From Lachnospiraceae bacterium (GTDB lineage: Bacteria > Bacillota > Clostridia > Lachnospirales > Lachnospiraceae): a stretch of 64,000 nucleotides of DNA. The stretch spans positions 62,001-126,000 of the forward strand of contig CAJTCH010000005.1 of assembly GCA_910574715.1 (NCBI GenBank). Direction: 5' to 3'. Shown here piece by piece: positions 43,437 through 52,127 of this stretch. A program made the position numbers and the translations under genes. Each line of letters starts with the position of its first letter. Position 1 is the stretch's first letter. Under the pieces are notes generated by a model. It worked only from the letters and a program-made list of their open reading frames with translations. It did no database searches and was not told the DNA's origin.

Positions 43437-44120
43437 ATGAATACACAGATAATTATAGATTATTTATCGGCATTGAGTTTGAATAACAACCGTGAATGGT
43501 ATCATGCGAATAAGGAAGATTACAAAAAAGCGAATGCTGAGTTTGAAGGACTATTACAGGCTTTGATGCTGGAAATCGGAAAGTTTGACAGCAGCATTTT
43601 ACATAACAATCCGAAAGACCTTACCTTTAAGCTGGTAAGGGATACCCGTTTCAGCCGTGACAAATCGCCTTATAATCCTGCGTTCCGTGCTCATATTTCC
43701 TCTAAAGGCAAGCTGCCTGTCCCTGTTGGATATTACATTATGATAAAGCCGGACAATCAATCTTTTTTAGGCGGCGGTTTGTTTGCAGATATGTTCAAAG
43801 ATGCGACAACGATGATACGGGATTATATTGCCCAGAATGGCGAGGAATGGGAAAAAATCATCCATAAGCCAGAGTTTGAAAAATATTTTACTGTTGAGGG
43901 AACGGCATTAAAGAATGTTCCCGCGGGATATGAGAAAGAACATCCGCAGGCAGAATATCTAAAATTTAAGAGCTGGTATCTGGAATATCCGCTAAAGGAT
44001 AAAGAATTGAACGAGGCAGAAGCATTTCTTGCAAAGGCAACAGAGATTTTCCGGATCATGAAACCTTTTAACGACTATTTGAACAAGGCGCTTGCGGGCT
44101 TTCAAATGCCAACAAGGTAA
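43437..44120 (+). CDS. DUF2461-family protein
   Basis: A 227-residue protein of the DUF2461/TIGR02453 family: NNREWYHANKEDYKKANAEF, VRDTRFSRDKSPYNPAFRAH, GYYIMIKPDNQSFLGGGLF and YEKEHPQAEYLKFKSWYLEY are the conserved blocks. Full length. Cytoplasmic, function unknown. It follows the sigma factor closely (AAGGAGACGA ribosome site). Confidence 0.93.
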   Translation: MNTQIIIDYLSALSLNNNREWYHANKEDYKKANAEFEGLLQALMLEIGKFDSSILHNNPKDLTFKLVRDTRFSRDKSPYNPAFRAHISSKGKLPVPVGYYIMIKPDNQSFLGGGLFADMFKDATTMIRDYIAQNGEEWEKIIHKPEFEKYFTVEGTALKNVPAGYEKEHPQAEYLKFKSWYLEYPLKDKELNEAEAFLAKATEIFRIMKPFNDYLNKALAGFQMPTR

Positions 44121-44154
44121 TAAAACGTTCAAATTGAGGTTAAACAGAACTCTA

Positions 44155-44290
44155 ATTAATATAAAACGGATTTTTGCAAGGGTAATGGCGATGGACTTTA
44201 TAAAAGCGGTCAAAGATGAATTCTTTTTCCTCGTCAGGGATTCCAGGGCCGTGGTCCACGACATAAATCAGTGTATGGGGATGGCAGTGT
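44155..44290 (-). pseudogene. Histidine-kinase ATPase-domain relic
   Basis: The minus strand encodes TLIYVVDHGPGIPDEEKEFI followed by FDRFYKVHRHYPCK, the G1 box (DxGPGIP) and F box (FDRFY) of a sensor kinase. No H-box, N-box or G2 box is found. It is a small remnant wedged between the DUF2461 gene and the IS66 element. Confidence 0.75.
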
Positions 44291-44380
44291 ACTTGCTTTT
44301 TAATTAGGGTACTTCCCCTGCGGCGGACGGGTATTCTATCCTTTTCATAAGGACAGTTAGTCTTTCCGTACTACAGATAC

Positions 44381-44416
44381 AGCCCACCAAACACCGTTTT
44401 TTTTATTTGGTGGGCT
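44381..44416. terminator. Terminator hairpin next to the IS66 insertion
   Basis: AGCCCACCAAA (44381-44391) pairs perfectly with TTTGGTGGGCT (44406-44416); the loop carries eight T. The IS66 element inserted 11 bases further on, in the intergenic DNA after it. Confidence 0.75.
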
Positions 44417-44419
44417 ATA

Positions 44420-44443
44420 AATTTAACGTAAGCGATGAATAAC
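44420..44443. repeat. Left target duplication and IS66 terminal repeat
   Basis: TSD AATTTAAC (44420-44427) followed by the 16-bp left terminal repeat (44428-44443). Confidence 0.95.
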
Positions 44444-44607
44444 ATGACGGTTTTACAGCTCTATGAATCTGTGTAATACTCTATATAAATGGAGATACTT
44501 CTACTTCGATTCTCGATGTCTTGCACCCAGGGCATGGCATTCCAAAGCCGTTCATCTGCCCTATGCATACACGCTCCATTCATACAGTAGGAAGGAGTAA
44601 ACTGTCA

Positions 44608-44997
44608 GTGGCTCAAAAACGTATCAAACGTACTGATCAGGAATGGTTCGATCTGATCACAGAATGCAGGACCAGTGAACTAAAAGTCAAAGTCTGGTGT
44701 GAACAACATGGCATAACAGCTAAGGCGCTTTATTACCATACACGGCAGCTTCGGCAGAAGGGGTATACAATCCCACAAAAATCTGCCACAGATCTACACC
44801 AGGAAAAGCAGGAGGTTGTCTGCCTGGACGTTCCGGAAGTCCTTTTCCCAGACAGATCCAGAATGCCCGCTCCCCTCACAGACGAGAGCAGGGCTGCCAT
44901 CTGTCTGAGCTTCCATGGGATCCATATGGAAGTTACCAATTATGCAGGGAAGGAAGTCATCTCAAATCTATTAAAGGCCCTGCTTGGATCATGTTAG
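44608..44997 (+). CDS. tnpA: IS66 TnpA-like accessory protein
   Basis: A 129-residue protein from GTG 44608 (GAAGGAGTAAAC before it). The first 60 residues (TDQEWFDLITECRTSELKVK, CEQHGITAKALYYHTRQLRQ) form the HTH of IS66 orfA proteins, which are needed for transposition in this family although they do not cut DNA. The C-terminus (ICLSFHGIHMEVTNYAGKEV) is the usual IS66 OrfA tail. It overlaps tnpB by 7 bases. Confidence 0.88.
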   Translation: MAQKRIKRTDQEWFDLITECRTSELKVKVWCEQHGITAKALYYHTRQLRQKGYTIPQKSATDLHQEKQEVVCLDVPEVLFPDRSRMPAPLTDESRAAICLSFHGIHMEVTNYAGKEVISNLLKALLGSC

Positions 44998-45344
44998 GCG
45001 ATCTTTCCGGAGTATCAAAGCTCTATCTGATCACAGGCCGTACGGATATGCGCCTCTCGATCGATGGACTTATGGCGATCATCCGGGATACCTACCAGAT
45101 GGACCCCTATGCAAATGCGCTTTATCTTTTCTGCGGCAGGAAATCCGACCGCCTGAAAGCACTGCATCATGATAAGACCGGTTTTGTACTGCTATATATG
45201 CGGCTGGATTCCGGTAAGTTCCAGTGGCCGCGCAATGCATCCGAAGTCCGCACCCTTTCCCGCCAGGAATACCGCTGGCTCATGGAAGGACTTTCCATTG
45301 ACCAGCCCAAGGCGCTGCGCCCTTCGCAAAAGAGGGATTTCTGA
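44991..45344 (+). CDS. tnpB: IS66 TnpB accessory protein
   Basis: A 117-residue protein with the family pattern VSKLYLITGRTDMRLSIDGL, NALYLFCGRKSDRLKALHHD and GFVLLYMRLDSGKFQWP. IS66 TnpB is small and of unknown mechanism but required along with TnpA and TnpC. Complete. The stop is followed by a 294-base non-coding stretch before tnpC. Confidence 0.93.
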   Translation: MLGDLSGVSKLYLITGRTDMRLSIDGLMAIIRDTYQMDPYANALYLFCGRKSDRLKALHHDKTGFVLLYMRLDSGKFQWPRNASEVRTLSRQEYRWLMEGLSIDQPKALRPSQKRDF

Positions 45345-45410
45345 TTATTTTTGTGAAAAACAGAGAATTGAAAAATTTTATTCTGCGCTGGAAATACCTG
45401 TAAAAAACGG

Positions 45411-45533
45411 TTATCCACAAACAGACACAGATCATGGGGGATTATCCACGCCAGCTTTCCTGTTTCTGGAAATCCATGTGGATAACATCCCCTGAAAGGC
45501 TCGGAAATCTGCTGTTTCCAGGAGTTATCCACA
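45411..45533. promoter_or_regulatory. Cluster of DnaA-box sequences inside IS66
   Basis: In the tnpB-tnpC gap, exact TTATCCACA boxes occur at 45411-45419 and 45525-45533, an inverted exact copy (TGTGGATAA) at 45477-45485, and TTATCCACG at 45442-45450. Four sites in 123 bases is far above chance. They match the bacterial DnaA box, so the host initiator DnaA may bind here. The rest of the gap (45345-45638) has no gene. Confidence 0.7.
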
Positions 45534-45638
45534 TATCAGCCCTTCGTCAAAATGTCCAATCCTTCTTTCAGACCCGTTTGCAGGCCGCTCCGTTTTTCTT
45601 TATAATAAGAGAAACACAAAAGAGGAGGCACGGATGCT

Positions 45639-46457
45639 GTGGAAGACCATACAGAGAAATTGATCGGGCTCATGCAAAAGACGATTGAACAAAAAGATGA
45701 ACAGATCAAAGAACTGCGCACAACCATTGCTGACCTACAGGCCACCGTTGCTAACCTCAATGAGACCATCGAAGAATTCCGGAGGAAATTTTTCGGCTCA
45801 TCCAGCGAAAAGACCAGACGAAAAAGCAACGAAGAAGAGGAAGGGGAGAAAGTTACAGTCAAAAGCCATACCCGGGAGCGGAAGCGGAAACCCAAATCCA
45901 AACGGGAGGAGCTGTATAAAAATCTGCCTGTCAGGGAAGTGAAGTGCCCCGTACCGGAAGACTGCCGGCTCTGTCCGGATTGTGACACGCCAATGGAAAC
46001 TGTCGCATGGACATATGTCCGGGAAGAGCTGTGCATCACTCCTGCGAAATTGGAGAGGGTGCGTTATTTGCAGGAAGTCCTAGCCTGCCCCGTCTGCCGT
46101 GAGGAAGACGAAGGGACATTTACCAAAGCTCCTACCCCTGCGCCTCTGCTGGCCCACAGTCCAGCCTCCCCATCCATGGTCGCATATGTTATGTACCAGA
46201 AATTCATGAATTCAGTCCCGTTTTACCGCCAGGAGATGGACTGGCTGCAGAAGGGGGCTCCCCTTGCAAGGGAAACAGCAGCAAACTGGTGCATCAAATG
46301 CGCATTTGAATATTTCCAGCCAGTCTATGACCTTCTTCATGAGTATCTTCTGAAACGGGAAATCCTCCATGCGGACGAAACCGTCTGTCAGGTCCTGCAC
46401 GAAGAAGGGAAGGCGGCAGCCTCGAACTCCTATATGTGTTATGTGCTGAGTTTTTGA
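45639..46457 (+). pseudogene. tnpC: IS66 transposase TnpC, N-terminal part (interrupted)
   Basis: The first 260 residues or so of an IS66 transposase from GTG 45639: a leucine-zipper-like start (IEQKDEQIKELRTTIADLQA), basic linker FFGSSSEKTRRK, the Zn-binding CRLCPDCDTPME and CPVCREED, and the catalytic-domain start with the first DDE Asp in REILHADETVCQVL. The frame runs into the left RIT end at SNSYM and closes after CYVLSF. The rest of the protein is at 49933-50802. Confidence 0.93.
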
Positions 46458-46521
46458 GAAAGGCCGGAATCCACAAGAATGCTGTATTTCAGACATTTAT
46501 TCCAAAAACTCATAACATAAT
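46438..46521. repeat. Left RIT inverted repeat, 84 bp
   Basis: Matches the complement of 49823-49906 except at two positions. Within the repeat, GTGCTGAGTTTTTG near one end faces AAAAACTCATAAC at the other, an inner inverted pair sharing GAGTTTTT, as expected of paired recombinase-binding arms. Confidence 0.92.
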
Positions 46522-46578
46522 AATAGTTTCTCCTTTATGATGTAATTGTATTACCAACATCATTTAAGGAGGATTTTT

Positions 46579-47811
46579 ATGTTGAAAGAAAAAGCGAAAC
46601 CATGCACCGGATTATCTGAAAAAGTACTCAATGAAATGTATTCGGATGGCTATTCCCCCAAAAGTGTGGACCATCATGTCAGGCCCATCTACAACAGGCT
46701 GGCAAGGTATTGTGAAGAGCATTTTGAGGGAATGTATTCTGTTGATGCGGGTGAAGCCTTCATACGGATGATCCAAAGGAAAAACCAGTCAAAGGAGCAA
46801 ACAGATTTGAACCGAAATTCAATCGAACGGTTAAATCATGCGCTGGACGGAGATTTTCATTGGAGGCCTGCAAAGTCAAAGTTAAAGCCATATGCTGCTT
46901 CCTGCTATGATGCGGTTGTTGCCAGATACGAGGCTTATCTTATCCAGACTGGAAAAACCATTACCAACACCAGGCGCCATATCCATTTAATTGCTGACTT
47001 CCTGTCGCATATGGAATCAGCAGGAATCACCAGTCTCCCTATGGTTAAAGCAGAGCATATCCATGAAAGGTTTGCGGCTGCAAACGATAAAGCAGGTTTC
47101 CGCAAGGCAGTGAAGATGTTTTTTCGATATGCCTGTAAATACGGATTGGTTAAAAACGATAACAGCCGTTGGATCCCGACAGTCCCACGCCATAGGCCGA
47201 TTCCCTCTGTCTATACAAAAGATGAGATAGAAAGAATACTCGATTCCATAGACCGGACTACAAGTCTTGGTAAAAGAAACTACTGCATAATTCTGATAGC
47301 TGCAAGACTGGGAATCCGTTCCTGTGATATAGCCGGACTAAAGCTTGAAGACATCCGGCACAGGGAAGGCTTTATCCGAATCATGCAGCAAAAGACGGAT
47401 ATTCCCGTTGAATATCCGATACTGGACGAAATAGCGGAAGTCCTGAAGGATTATCTTGATAATGCAAGGCCTGGTTCCGATCTTCCTCATGTATTCCTGA
47501 CGCAGCCCAGACCAGTCGCCTCTGCTTTAAGCACACAGGGGATCTATGCCGTTGTGTCCGGAGCCATTGCACGGGCCGGCATAGATATGTCTTCCAGAAG
47601 ACATGGTGCCCATGCCCTAAGATCGAGTCTGGCATCGCATCTTCTTGCGGATGGAAAAACCTATCCGGAGATCCAGCAGGTATTAGGCCATGCTTCTCCT
47701 GACGCCGCCAGGCATTATATTCGTGTTGAAGCGGAACGGCTGAGGGAATGTGCCATAGAAGTACCCGTTTTTCCCAATGAGCTGATTGCTTATTTCCAGG
47801 AAAGGCGGTGA
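46579..47811 (+). CDS. ritA: RIT tyrosine recombinase A
   Basis: A 410-residue phage-integrase-family recombinase. An N-terminal SAM-like core-binding region (about 100-190) precedes the catalytic domain with Arg in LGIRSCDIAGLKLEDI, HALRSSLASHLL (HxxR), LGHAS and Tyr nucleophile in ARHYIRVE. ATG 46579 is chosen because AAGGAGG lies before it. The extra N-terminal ~100 residues are typical of the first RIT protein. The second recombinase gene follows after 8 bases. Confidence 0.9.
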   Translation: MLKEKAKPCTGLSEKVLNEMYSDGYSPKSVDHHVRPIYNRLARYCEEHFEGMYSVDAGEAFIRMIQRKNQSKEQTDLNRNSIERLNHALDGDFHWRPAKSKLKPYAASCYDAVVARYEAYLIQTGKTITNTRRHIHLIADFLSHMESAGITSLPMVKAEHIHERFAAANDKAGFRKAVKMFFRYACKYGLVKNDNSRWIPTVPRHRPIPSVYTKDEIERILDSIDRTTSLGKRNYCIILIAARLGIRSCDIAGLKLEDIRHREGFIRIMQQKTDIPVEYPILDEIAEVLKDYLDNARPGSDLPHVFLTQPRPVASALSTQGIYAVVSGAIARAGIDMSSRRHGAHALRSSLASHLLADGKTYPEIQQVLGHASPDAARHYIRVEAERLRECAIEVPVFPNELIAYFQERR

Positions 47812-47819
47812 AGTGACAG

Positions 47820-48797
47820 ATGAAAAATACCATCCAGTTTGAAAGCTGCCTGAAGGAAAAGTTAAATTCTTATATGGAACTAAGGGAAAGCCAGGGCTGC
47901 CAGGTTTTGAAAATACGCCATATCTTTATCTCACTTGACCAGTATCTGCTGAAAGCCGGACTTAGCGGTCGTAGCCTGCCTCCAGCTGTCATTGATGGCT
48001 GGATTGCATCCCTTCCGGAAAAACTCAGCGTAAATACAGTGAATATTTATATTTCGACTTATATGCAGTTTGCAAGATATCTGCAGTCACTTGGGTATGA
48101 TGCTTTTATACCGGAGAAAGCAATCGGCAGCAAGAATTATTCTCCGTATATATTTCATGAAGGTGATCTGGCGGCATTGATACAGGCTGTAGATGCCATG
48201 GTGTTTTCTGCTTCTGAAAAACACTGTCACAATGCCGCCTGCTTTAGCGTCATGCTAAGAATGTATATCGGTTGTGGATTCCGGTTAAACGAAATACGGC
48301 TGCTGAAGACGAAAGATGTTGACCTGGAATACGGTATCATCCATGTGCGGAATGCAAAGGGACGCCGTGACAGGATTGTACCCATGCACGAAACTCTGGC
48401 GGAGTGCGTAAAGATATATTCAGAAAGTGGAATCCCTCAAAAAGAAAATCTGTTTTTTCCTTCCGGAACAGGAACCCCTATTTCATGTTCATGGATAAGG
48501 GATGCGTTTGTGAAATGTATCCGGTATATCGGTATAGAGAAACCAGACCTCCCGAAACATTCCAGAAATATCTGTCTGCACTGCCTCCGCCATAGTTTTG
48601 CGGTGGCAGCTTTCCGCCGGTTAGATAATAACGGCCTGGATATGTACGATGAGATACCGGTACTCTCTACATATATGGGGCATGAAAATCTTTACGGAAC
48701 CGAACATTATCTCCATATGACAACAGAAAACAGCCGGGATATCCTGGATAAAGTGGAGGAATTCAATAAAGGGCTTTTCCCGGAGGTGCTGGAATGA
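47820..48797 (+). CDS. ritB: RIT tyrosine recombinase B
   Basis: A 325-residue recombinase. Catalytic pattern: Arg in GCGFRLNEIRLLKTKDVD, HCLRHSFAVAAF, MGHEN and Tyr in GTEHYLHMT. The intervening insert before the MGHE box (RRLDNNGLDMYDEIPVLSTY) is typical of RitB-like proteins. Its end overlaps the start of ritC by 4 bases (ATGA), so the three are translated together. Confidence 0.92.
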   Translation: MKNTIQFESCLKEKLNSYMELRESQGCQVLKIRHIFISLDQYLLKAGLSGRSLPPAVIDGWIASLPEKLSVNTVNIYISTYMQFARYLQSLGYDAFIPEKAIGSKNYSPYIFHEGDLAALIQAVDAMVFSASEKHCHNAACFSVMLRMYIGCGFRLNEIRLLKTKDVDLEYGIIHVRNAKGRRDRIVPMHETLAECVKIYSESGIPQKENLFFPSGTGTPISCSWIRDAFVKCIRYIGIEKPDLPKHSRNICLHCLRHSFAVAAFRRLDNNGLDMYDEIPVLSTYMGHENLYGTEHYLHMTTENSRDILDKVEEFNKGLFPEVLE

Positions 48798-49819
48798 AAC
48801 AAACTTTATTTACAAAGCAGCTTGCGGAATATTTCAACATATATTTACCGATAAACAAAAAGTGTTCTAAAAATACCATCTCATCATATGCGGATGGATT
48901 TGTAGCATTATTCCAGTTTTTTAAGGAGATAAAAGGTATTCCGCATTACAGGATCAACTATTCGGATCTCACCACAAAGACCATGGATGAATATCTGCTG
49001 TGGCTCCAAAACGAAAAGCATTATAGCGCGGCTTCCCAAAAACAACGCATATCGGCATTATCTTCATTTTTGAAATATGCTTCCGGCAGGGAGATGGCCT
49101 CCCTCGGTGCCTACAATGCAGTTTCCCAGACACAGACCCCGAAAGTTCCCAGGACGGTTTTCCCGTATTTCTCTGCGGAAGAGATCCGTATTTTATTGAG
49201 CATTCCTGAAACGGAAGGTAAATCTGGTAGCCGGGATGTTACATTACTGGCATTGCTCTATGATTCCGGTGCAAGGGCACAGGAGGTATGCGACATACTG
49301 ATTGGCGATATAACGTTCGCTAAGACTTCCACTATCAGGATCCATGGGAAAGGAAACAAAACACGCGAACTTCCTATGTCTTCAGATGTTGTGAAACTGA
49401 TAAAAAGATATCTGGCTGAAAGAGGGAAAACTTTGAAAGATAACAGGGATGAACACCTCTTCCCAAGCCAGAGGTCTGACCAGATAACAACTGCGTGTAT
49501 CCGAAACCTTGTCTGCAAATATGCAACTTTGGCAAAAAGTAATCATCCGGATTACTTTAAGGAAGAAGATTATTCCCCGCACAGTTTCCGCCACAGCAAA
49601 GCGGTTCACATGCTTGAAGCGGGGGTGCCGCTCATATACATAAGAAACTTTTTGGGACATGAATCTGTTCAGACCACAGAGATCTATCTGCGTATCCATC
49701 AAGGCTCTGTTTCAAAGATATTGAAAGAAAGAAAAGCGGAAACAAATATACCGAATACACTTGAGCAATCGCATCCAAAAAATCAGGATATACCTGATTT
49801 CATTCAGAATGCAAGATAA
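48794..49819 (+). CDS. ritC: RIT tyrosine recombinase C
   Basis: A 341-residue XerD-like recombinase. N-terminal core-binding domain (about 10-100), then Arg in YDSGARAQEVCDILIGDI, HSFRHSKAVHMLEAG, LGHESVQTTEIYLRI with the Tyr nucleophile. Ends with a short polar tail. All three RIT recombinases keep their catalytic Arg-His-Arg-His-Tyr residues, so the element looks active. Confidence 0.92.
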   Translation: MKQTLFTKQLAEYFNIYLPINKKCSKNTISSYADGFVALFQFFKEIKGIPHYRINYSDLTTKTMDEYLLWLQNEKHYSAASQKQRISALSSFLKYASGREMASLGAYNAVSQTQTPKVPRTVFPYFSAEEIRILLSIPETEGKSGSRDVTLLALLYDSGARAQEVCDILIGDITFAKTSTIRIHGKGNKTRELPMSSDVVKLIKRYLAERGKTLKDNRDEHLFPSQRSDQITTACIRNLVCKYATLAKSNHPDYFKEEDYSPHSFRHSKAVHMLEAGVPLIYIRNFLGHESVQTTEIYLRIHQGSVSKILKERKAETNIPNTLEQSHPKNQDIPDFIQNAR

Positions 49820-49822
49820 ATA

Positions 49823-49906
49823 ATTATGTTATGAGTTTTTGGAATAAATGGCTGAAATACAGCATTCTTTTGGATTCCGGCCTTTCTCAAAAACTCAGCA
49901 CATAAC
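49823..49906. repeat. Right RIT inverted repeat, 84 bp
   Basis: Inverted partner of 46438-46521 with two mismatches. It begins 4 bases after the ritC stop. Beyond it, 49907-49932 is a short unique stretch before the resumed tnpC sequence. Confidence 0.92.
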
Positions 49907-49932
49907 AACATTTATGTGGGTAGTCACATAAT

Positions 49933-50802
49933 ATGTGGATCTATCTGACCGGAAACGACGGACTTGCCCCGATCATTCTGTATGAATACCAGCCGGGGAG
50001 GCAGGGTGAATACGCAAAGAACTTCCTGGAAGGCTTCAGCGGACTGCTGGAATGCGACGGTTATACGGGATACAATCGTGTGGAAAATGTAATCCTGGTA
50101 TGCTGCCTGGCACACTGCCGGAGATACTTCTTTGAAGCAATCCCTGCCAACCGCCGCCGAAGAATAAAACTGCTGGATATCAACTCACCGGAGGAGATTC
50201 CCGCAGAAACAGCCGATCCCCAAAAGGCAAAGAAACAGCAGCAGCCTTCCGCAGAGATCGGGCTTTGCTACTGCAACCAGCTTTTCCGCATAGAACGGAC
50301 CCTGAAAGACATGGATGCACAAGATCGGAAAGCCAGACGTCTTAAGCTGGAAGTTCCTGTCTGGGATGATTTCTGGGACTGGCTCGGAACATTAAAGCCG
50401 CTTGGTGGGAGCAAGCTTGAGAAAGCAATAAATTATGCGAAGAACCACCAGGAACTGCTCGGGAACTATCTGTTAGACGGGAGATGTGAGATTTCGAACA
50501 ACCGTGCGGAGCGTCGTGCGAAATCTTATGGAACCGGAAGAAAGAATTTCCTGTTCCATAACAGTGTAAACGGCGCAAGATCAAGCGCCATCATATACAG
50601 CCTTGTAGAAACAGCGAAGGCAAACCACCTGAACGTATTTCAATACCTCTATACATTATTGCTATATATGCCGGACTACAAAAATAAGCCCGCAGGAGTG
50701 GAAGCAATGATGCCATGGAGCGAATTCATAAAGGAGCGCTGTTCGGGGGTAATGAATACAGAAACCGAGACGCCTGAAAATCGGGGACAGATACCAGTCT
50801 GA
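49933..50802 (+). pseudogene. tnpC: IS66 transposase TnpC, C-terminal part (interrupted)
   Basis: The remaining 289 residues of the transposase: MWIYLTGNDGLAPIILYEYQ, then the second catalytic Asp in LLECDGYTGYNRV, CLAHCRRYF, and the Glu in GRCEISNNRAERRAK followed by SYGTGRKNFLFH, the IS66 signature. It can be opened from its own ATG but lacks the DNA-binding half, so it is not a functional transposase unless the RIT element excises. Confidence 0.93.
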
Positions 50803-50853
50803 TCATGCCCTCTATTTTGGCGATGAATTTTTTTTAGCGATGGATGACGGTGG

Positions 50854-50877
50854 GTTATTCATCGCTTACAATTTAAC
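50854..50877. repeat. Right IS66 terminal repeat and target duplication
   Basis: 16-bp right terminal repeat (50854-50869), exact complement of the left one, then the TSD AATTTAAC (50870-50877). Confidence 0.95.
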
Positions 50878-50905
50878 TATAAGTCTTATCCCAATGACTT
50901 CAAAT

Positions 50906-50998
50906 TTTTCTATACTCCCGCATTTCTAGTTCATCAACATTATCCAGAACATATTGCAATTCACGAATACGCTCCTTTTCCTCGGCAGGTACAAATCT
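50906..50998 (-). pseudogene. C-terminal gene fragment next to vanT
   Basis: Directly after the vanT racemase stop the minus strand encodes RFVPAEEKERIRELQYVLDN followed by VDELEMREYRKI and a stop. It looks like an authentic C-terminus of a gene whose front was lost when the van operon was joined here. Family not recognised. Confidence 0.4.
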
Positions 50999-50999
50999 G

Positions 51000-52127
51000 C
51001 TATACTTTTTTTATTGATACTCTGCCTAAACGACTTCCTAATTGGCTTAAAATCTCATTTGATATGGTGTCTATACTATCTGCTAGGTCAGCAGCCAAGA
51101 TTTCACTATCTCCGCTTTTCCCAATCAATATAACCTCATCTCCACAAGACACCCCTTGAATACCTGTCACATCTATCATTAGCTGATCCATACAGATACG
51201 TCCGATAATAGCCGCTTTTTTTCCATATATCAGAACAGCCCCTTTATTTGACAACTCACGGGGAATACCATCCGCATATCCTATCGTAACAGTAGCAATC
51301 TGCATTTCTTTCGTGGCTTTATAAGTAAATCCATAACCGATTGCTTCTCCTTTGTGTAACTGTTTCACACACGCAATTCTGGCTTTTAATGATAGGACAG
51401 GTTTCAATTTTATATCAGAAATTATTGTATCTCTCGGAGAGCTTAAAACACCATAGAGTGCGATTCCTAAACGTACATAATCAAATTTTAAAGATGGATA
51501 ATTTAGTACGCCATAACTTCCTTGTATATGTGCTTTAAAATGACGGATGCCCTTTCTATGCAGCGAATTTATTACAGAATTAAATTCTGCAACCTGTTTC
51601 AGAGTAAGATTCCTTTCTGCAGCACCAGCTCCGTCCGATACGCACAAATGGGAATAAACCCCCGTTATTTTCAAATTTTCAAACTCCCAGATTTTATAAA
51701 TATCTTTTATATTTTCGCTTCTTTCCCCCAAGCGGTGCATACCAGTATCTATCCCTATGTGGACAAATACAGCTTGTCCATAATCATTTAGTAATTTTGC
51801 ATATGGATAATCAATTACCGTCTGTGTCAGATTGTAATGTACTAAATCAGAAAATTGTTTCGGTGAAGTATATCCTAAAATCAATAATTGTCCTGAAATT
51901 CCTGCTTCTCTAAGCTCAATCGCCTCATTTACAGTCGCCACACAAAAGTCTTTGATTCCTAAATCCTGCAAAACTTCAGCAATGATAACAGCACCATGTC
52001 CATAAGCATTTGCTTTAATTGCGGGCATGATTGCACATTGCGGGGAAAGAATATTTTTAAATTGGCTTATATTGTGAACCAGATTATCAATATTTAGTTC
52101 AATCCATGCTCTTCCTTTTTGGTACAT
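51000..52127 (-). CDS. vanT: VanT C-terminal part: serine/alanine racemase
   Basis: A 375-residue PLP-dependent fold III racemase. The PLP lysine is Lys38 in MPAIKANAYGHG; the second catalytic Tyr lies in GEAIGYGFTYKAT, and VRLGIALYGVL, GRICMDQLMIDVTG are conserved. In vanC/E/G-type operons VanT is one membrane protein that makes D-Ser for the D-Ala-D-Ser ligase; here the racemase is a separate frame overlapping the membrane part by 29 bases. It has its own ribosome site (AAAGGGG), so it may be made as a soluble enzyme. One G fewer in a run near 52137 would fuse both parts. Confidence 0.9.
   Translation of the reverse strand: MYQKGRAWIELNIDNLVHNISQFKNILSPQCAIMPAIKANAYGHGAVIIAEVLQDLGIKDFCVATVNEAIELREAGISGQLLILGYTSPKQFSDLVHYNLTQTVIDYPYAKLLNDYGQAVFVHIGIDTGMHRLGERSENIKDIYKIWEFENLKITGVYSHLCVSDGAGAAERNLTLKQVAEFNSVINSLHRKGIRHFKAHIQGSYGVLNYPSLKFDYVRLGIALYGVLSSPRDTIISDIKLKPVLSLKARIACVKQLHKGEAIGYGFTYKATKEMQIATVTIGYADGIPRELSNKGAVLIYGKKAAIIGRICMDQLMIDVTGIQGVSCGDEVILIGKSGDSEILAADLADSIDTISNEILSQLGSRLGRVSIKKV

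Larger units (their letters stand above)
46438..49906 (+). mobile_element. RIT (recombinase-in-trio) element inside tnpC
   Basis: Three consecutive tyrosine-recombinase genes in one direction, flanked by 84-bp inverted repeats with two mismatches (46438-46521 and 49823-49906). That is the plan of RIT elements. Outside the right repeat about 26 further bases are not from tnpC (to about 49932). Joining SNSY-ATG (left) to ATG-TGG at 49933 restores an IS66 frame (SNSYMWIYLTG), and TATGTG occurs at both junctions, so insertion was by short-core site-specific recombination. Confidence 0.88.
44428..50869 (+). mobile_element. IS66-family insertion sequence, interrupted by a RIT element
   Basis: Terminal inverted repeats GTAAGCGATGAATAAC at 44428-44443 and complement at 50854-50869 match exactly. 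They are flanked by an 8-bp target duplication AATTTAAC (44420-44427 and 50870-50877), the length known for IS66. The three IS66 genes tnpA, tnpB, tnpC are in order, but tnpC is split by a three-recombinase element (46438-49906). Without that insert the element would be about 2.95 kb. The intact TSD and ends indicate a comparatively recent insertion. Confidence 0.95.

Noticed and set aside
45411-45533. A chromosomal or plasmid replication origin
   Set aside because: The DnaA boxes lie within the IS66 element between tnpB and tnpC, without a dnaA/rep gene or a typical AT-rich unwinding element beside them, so they are reported as boxes only.
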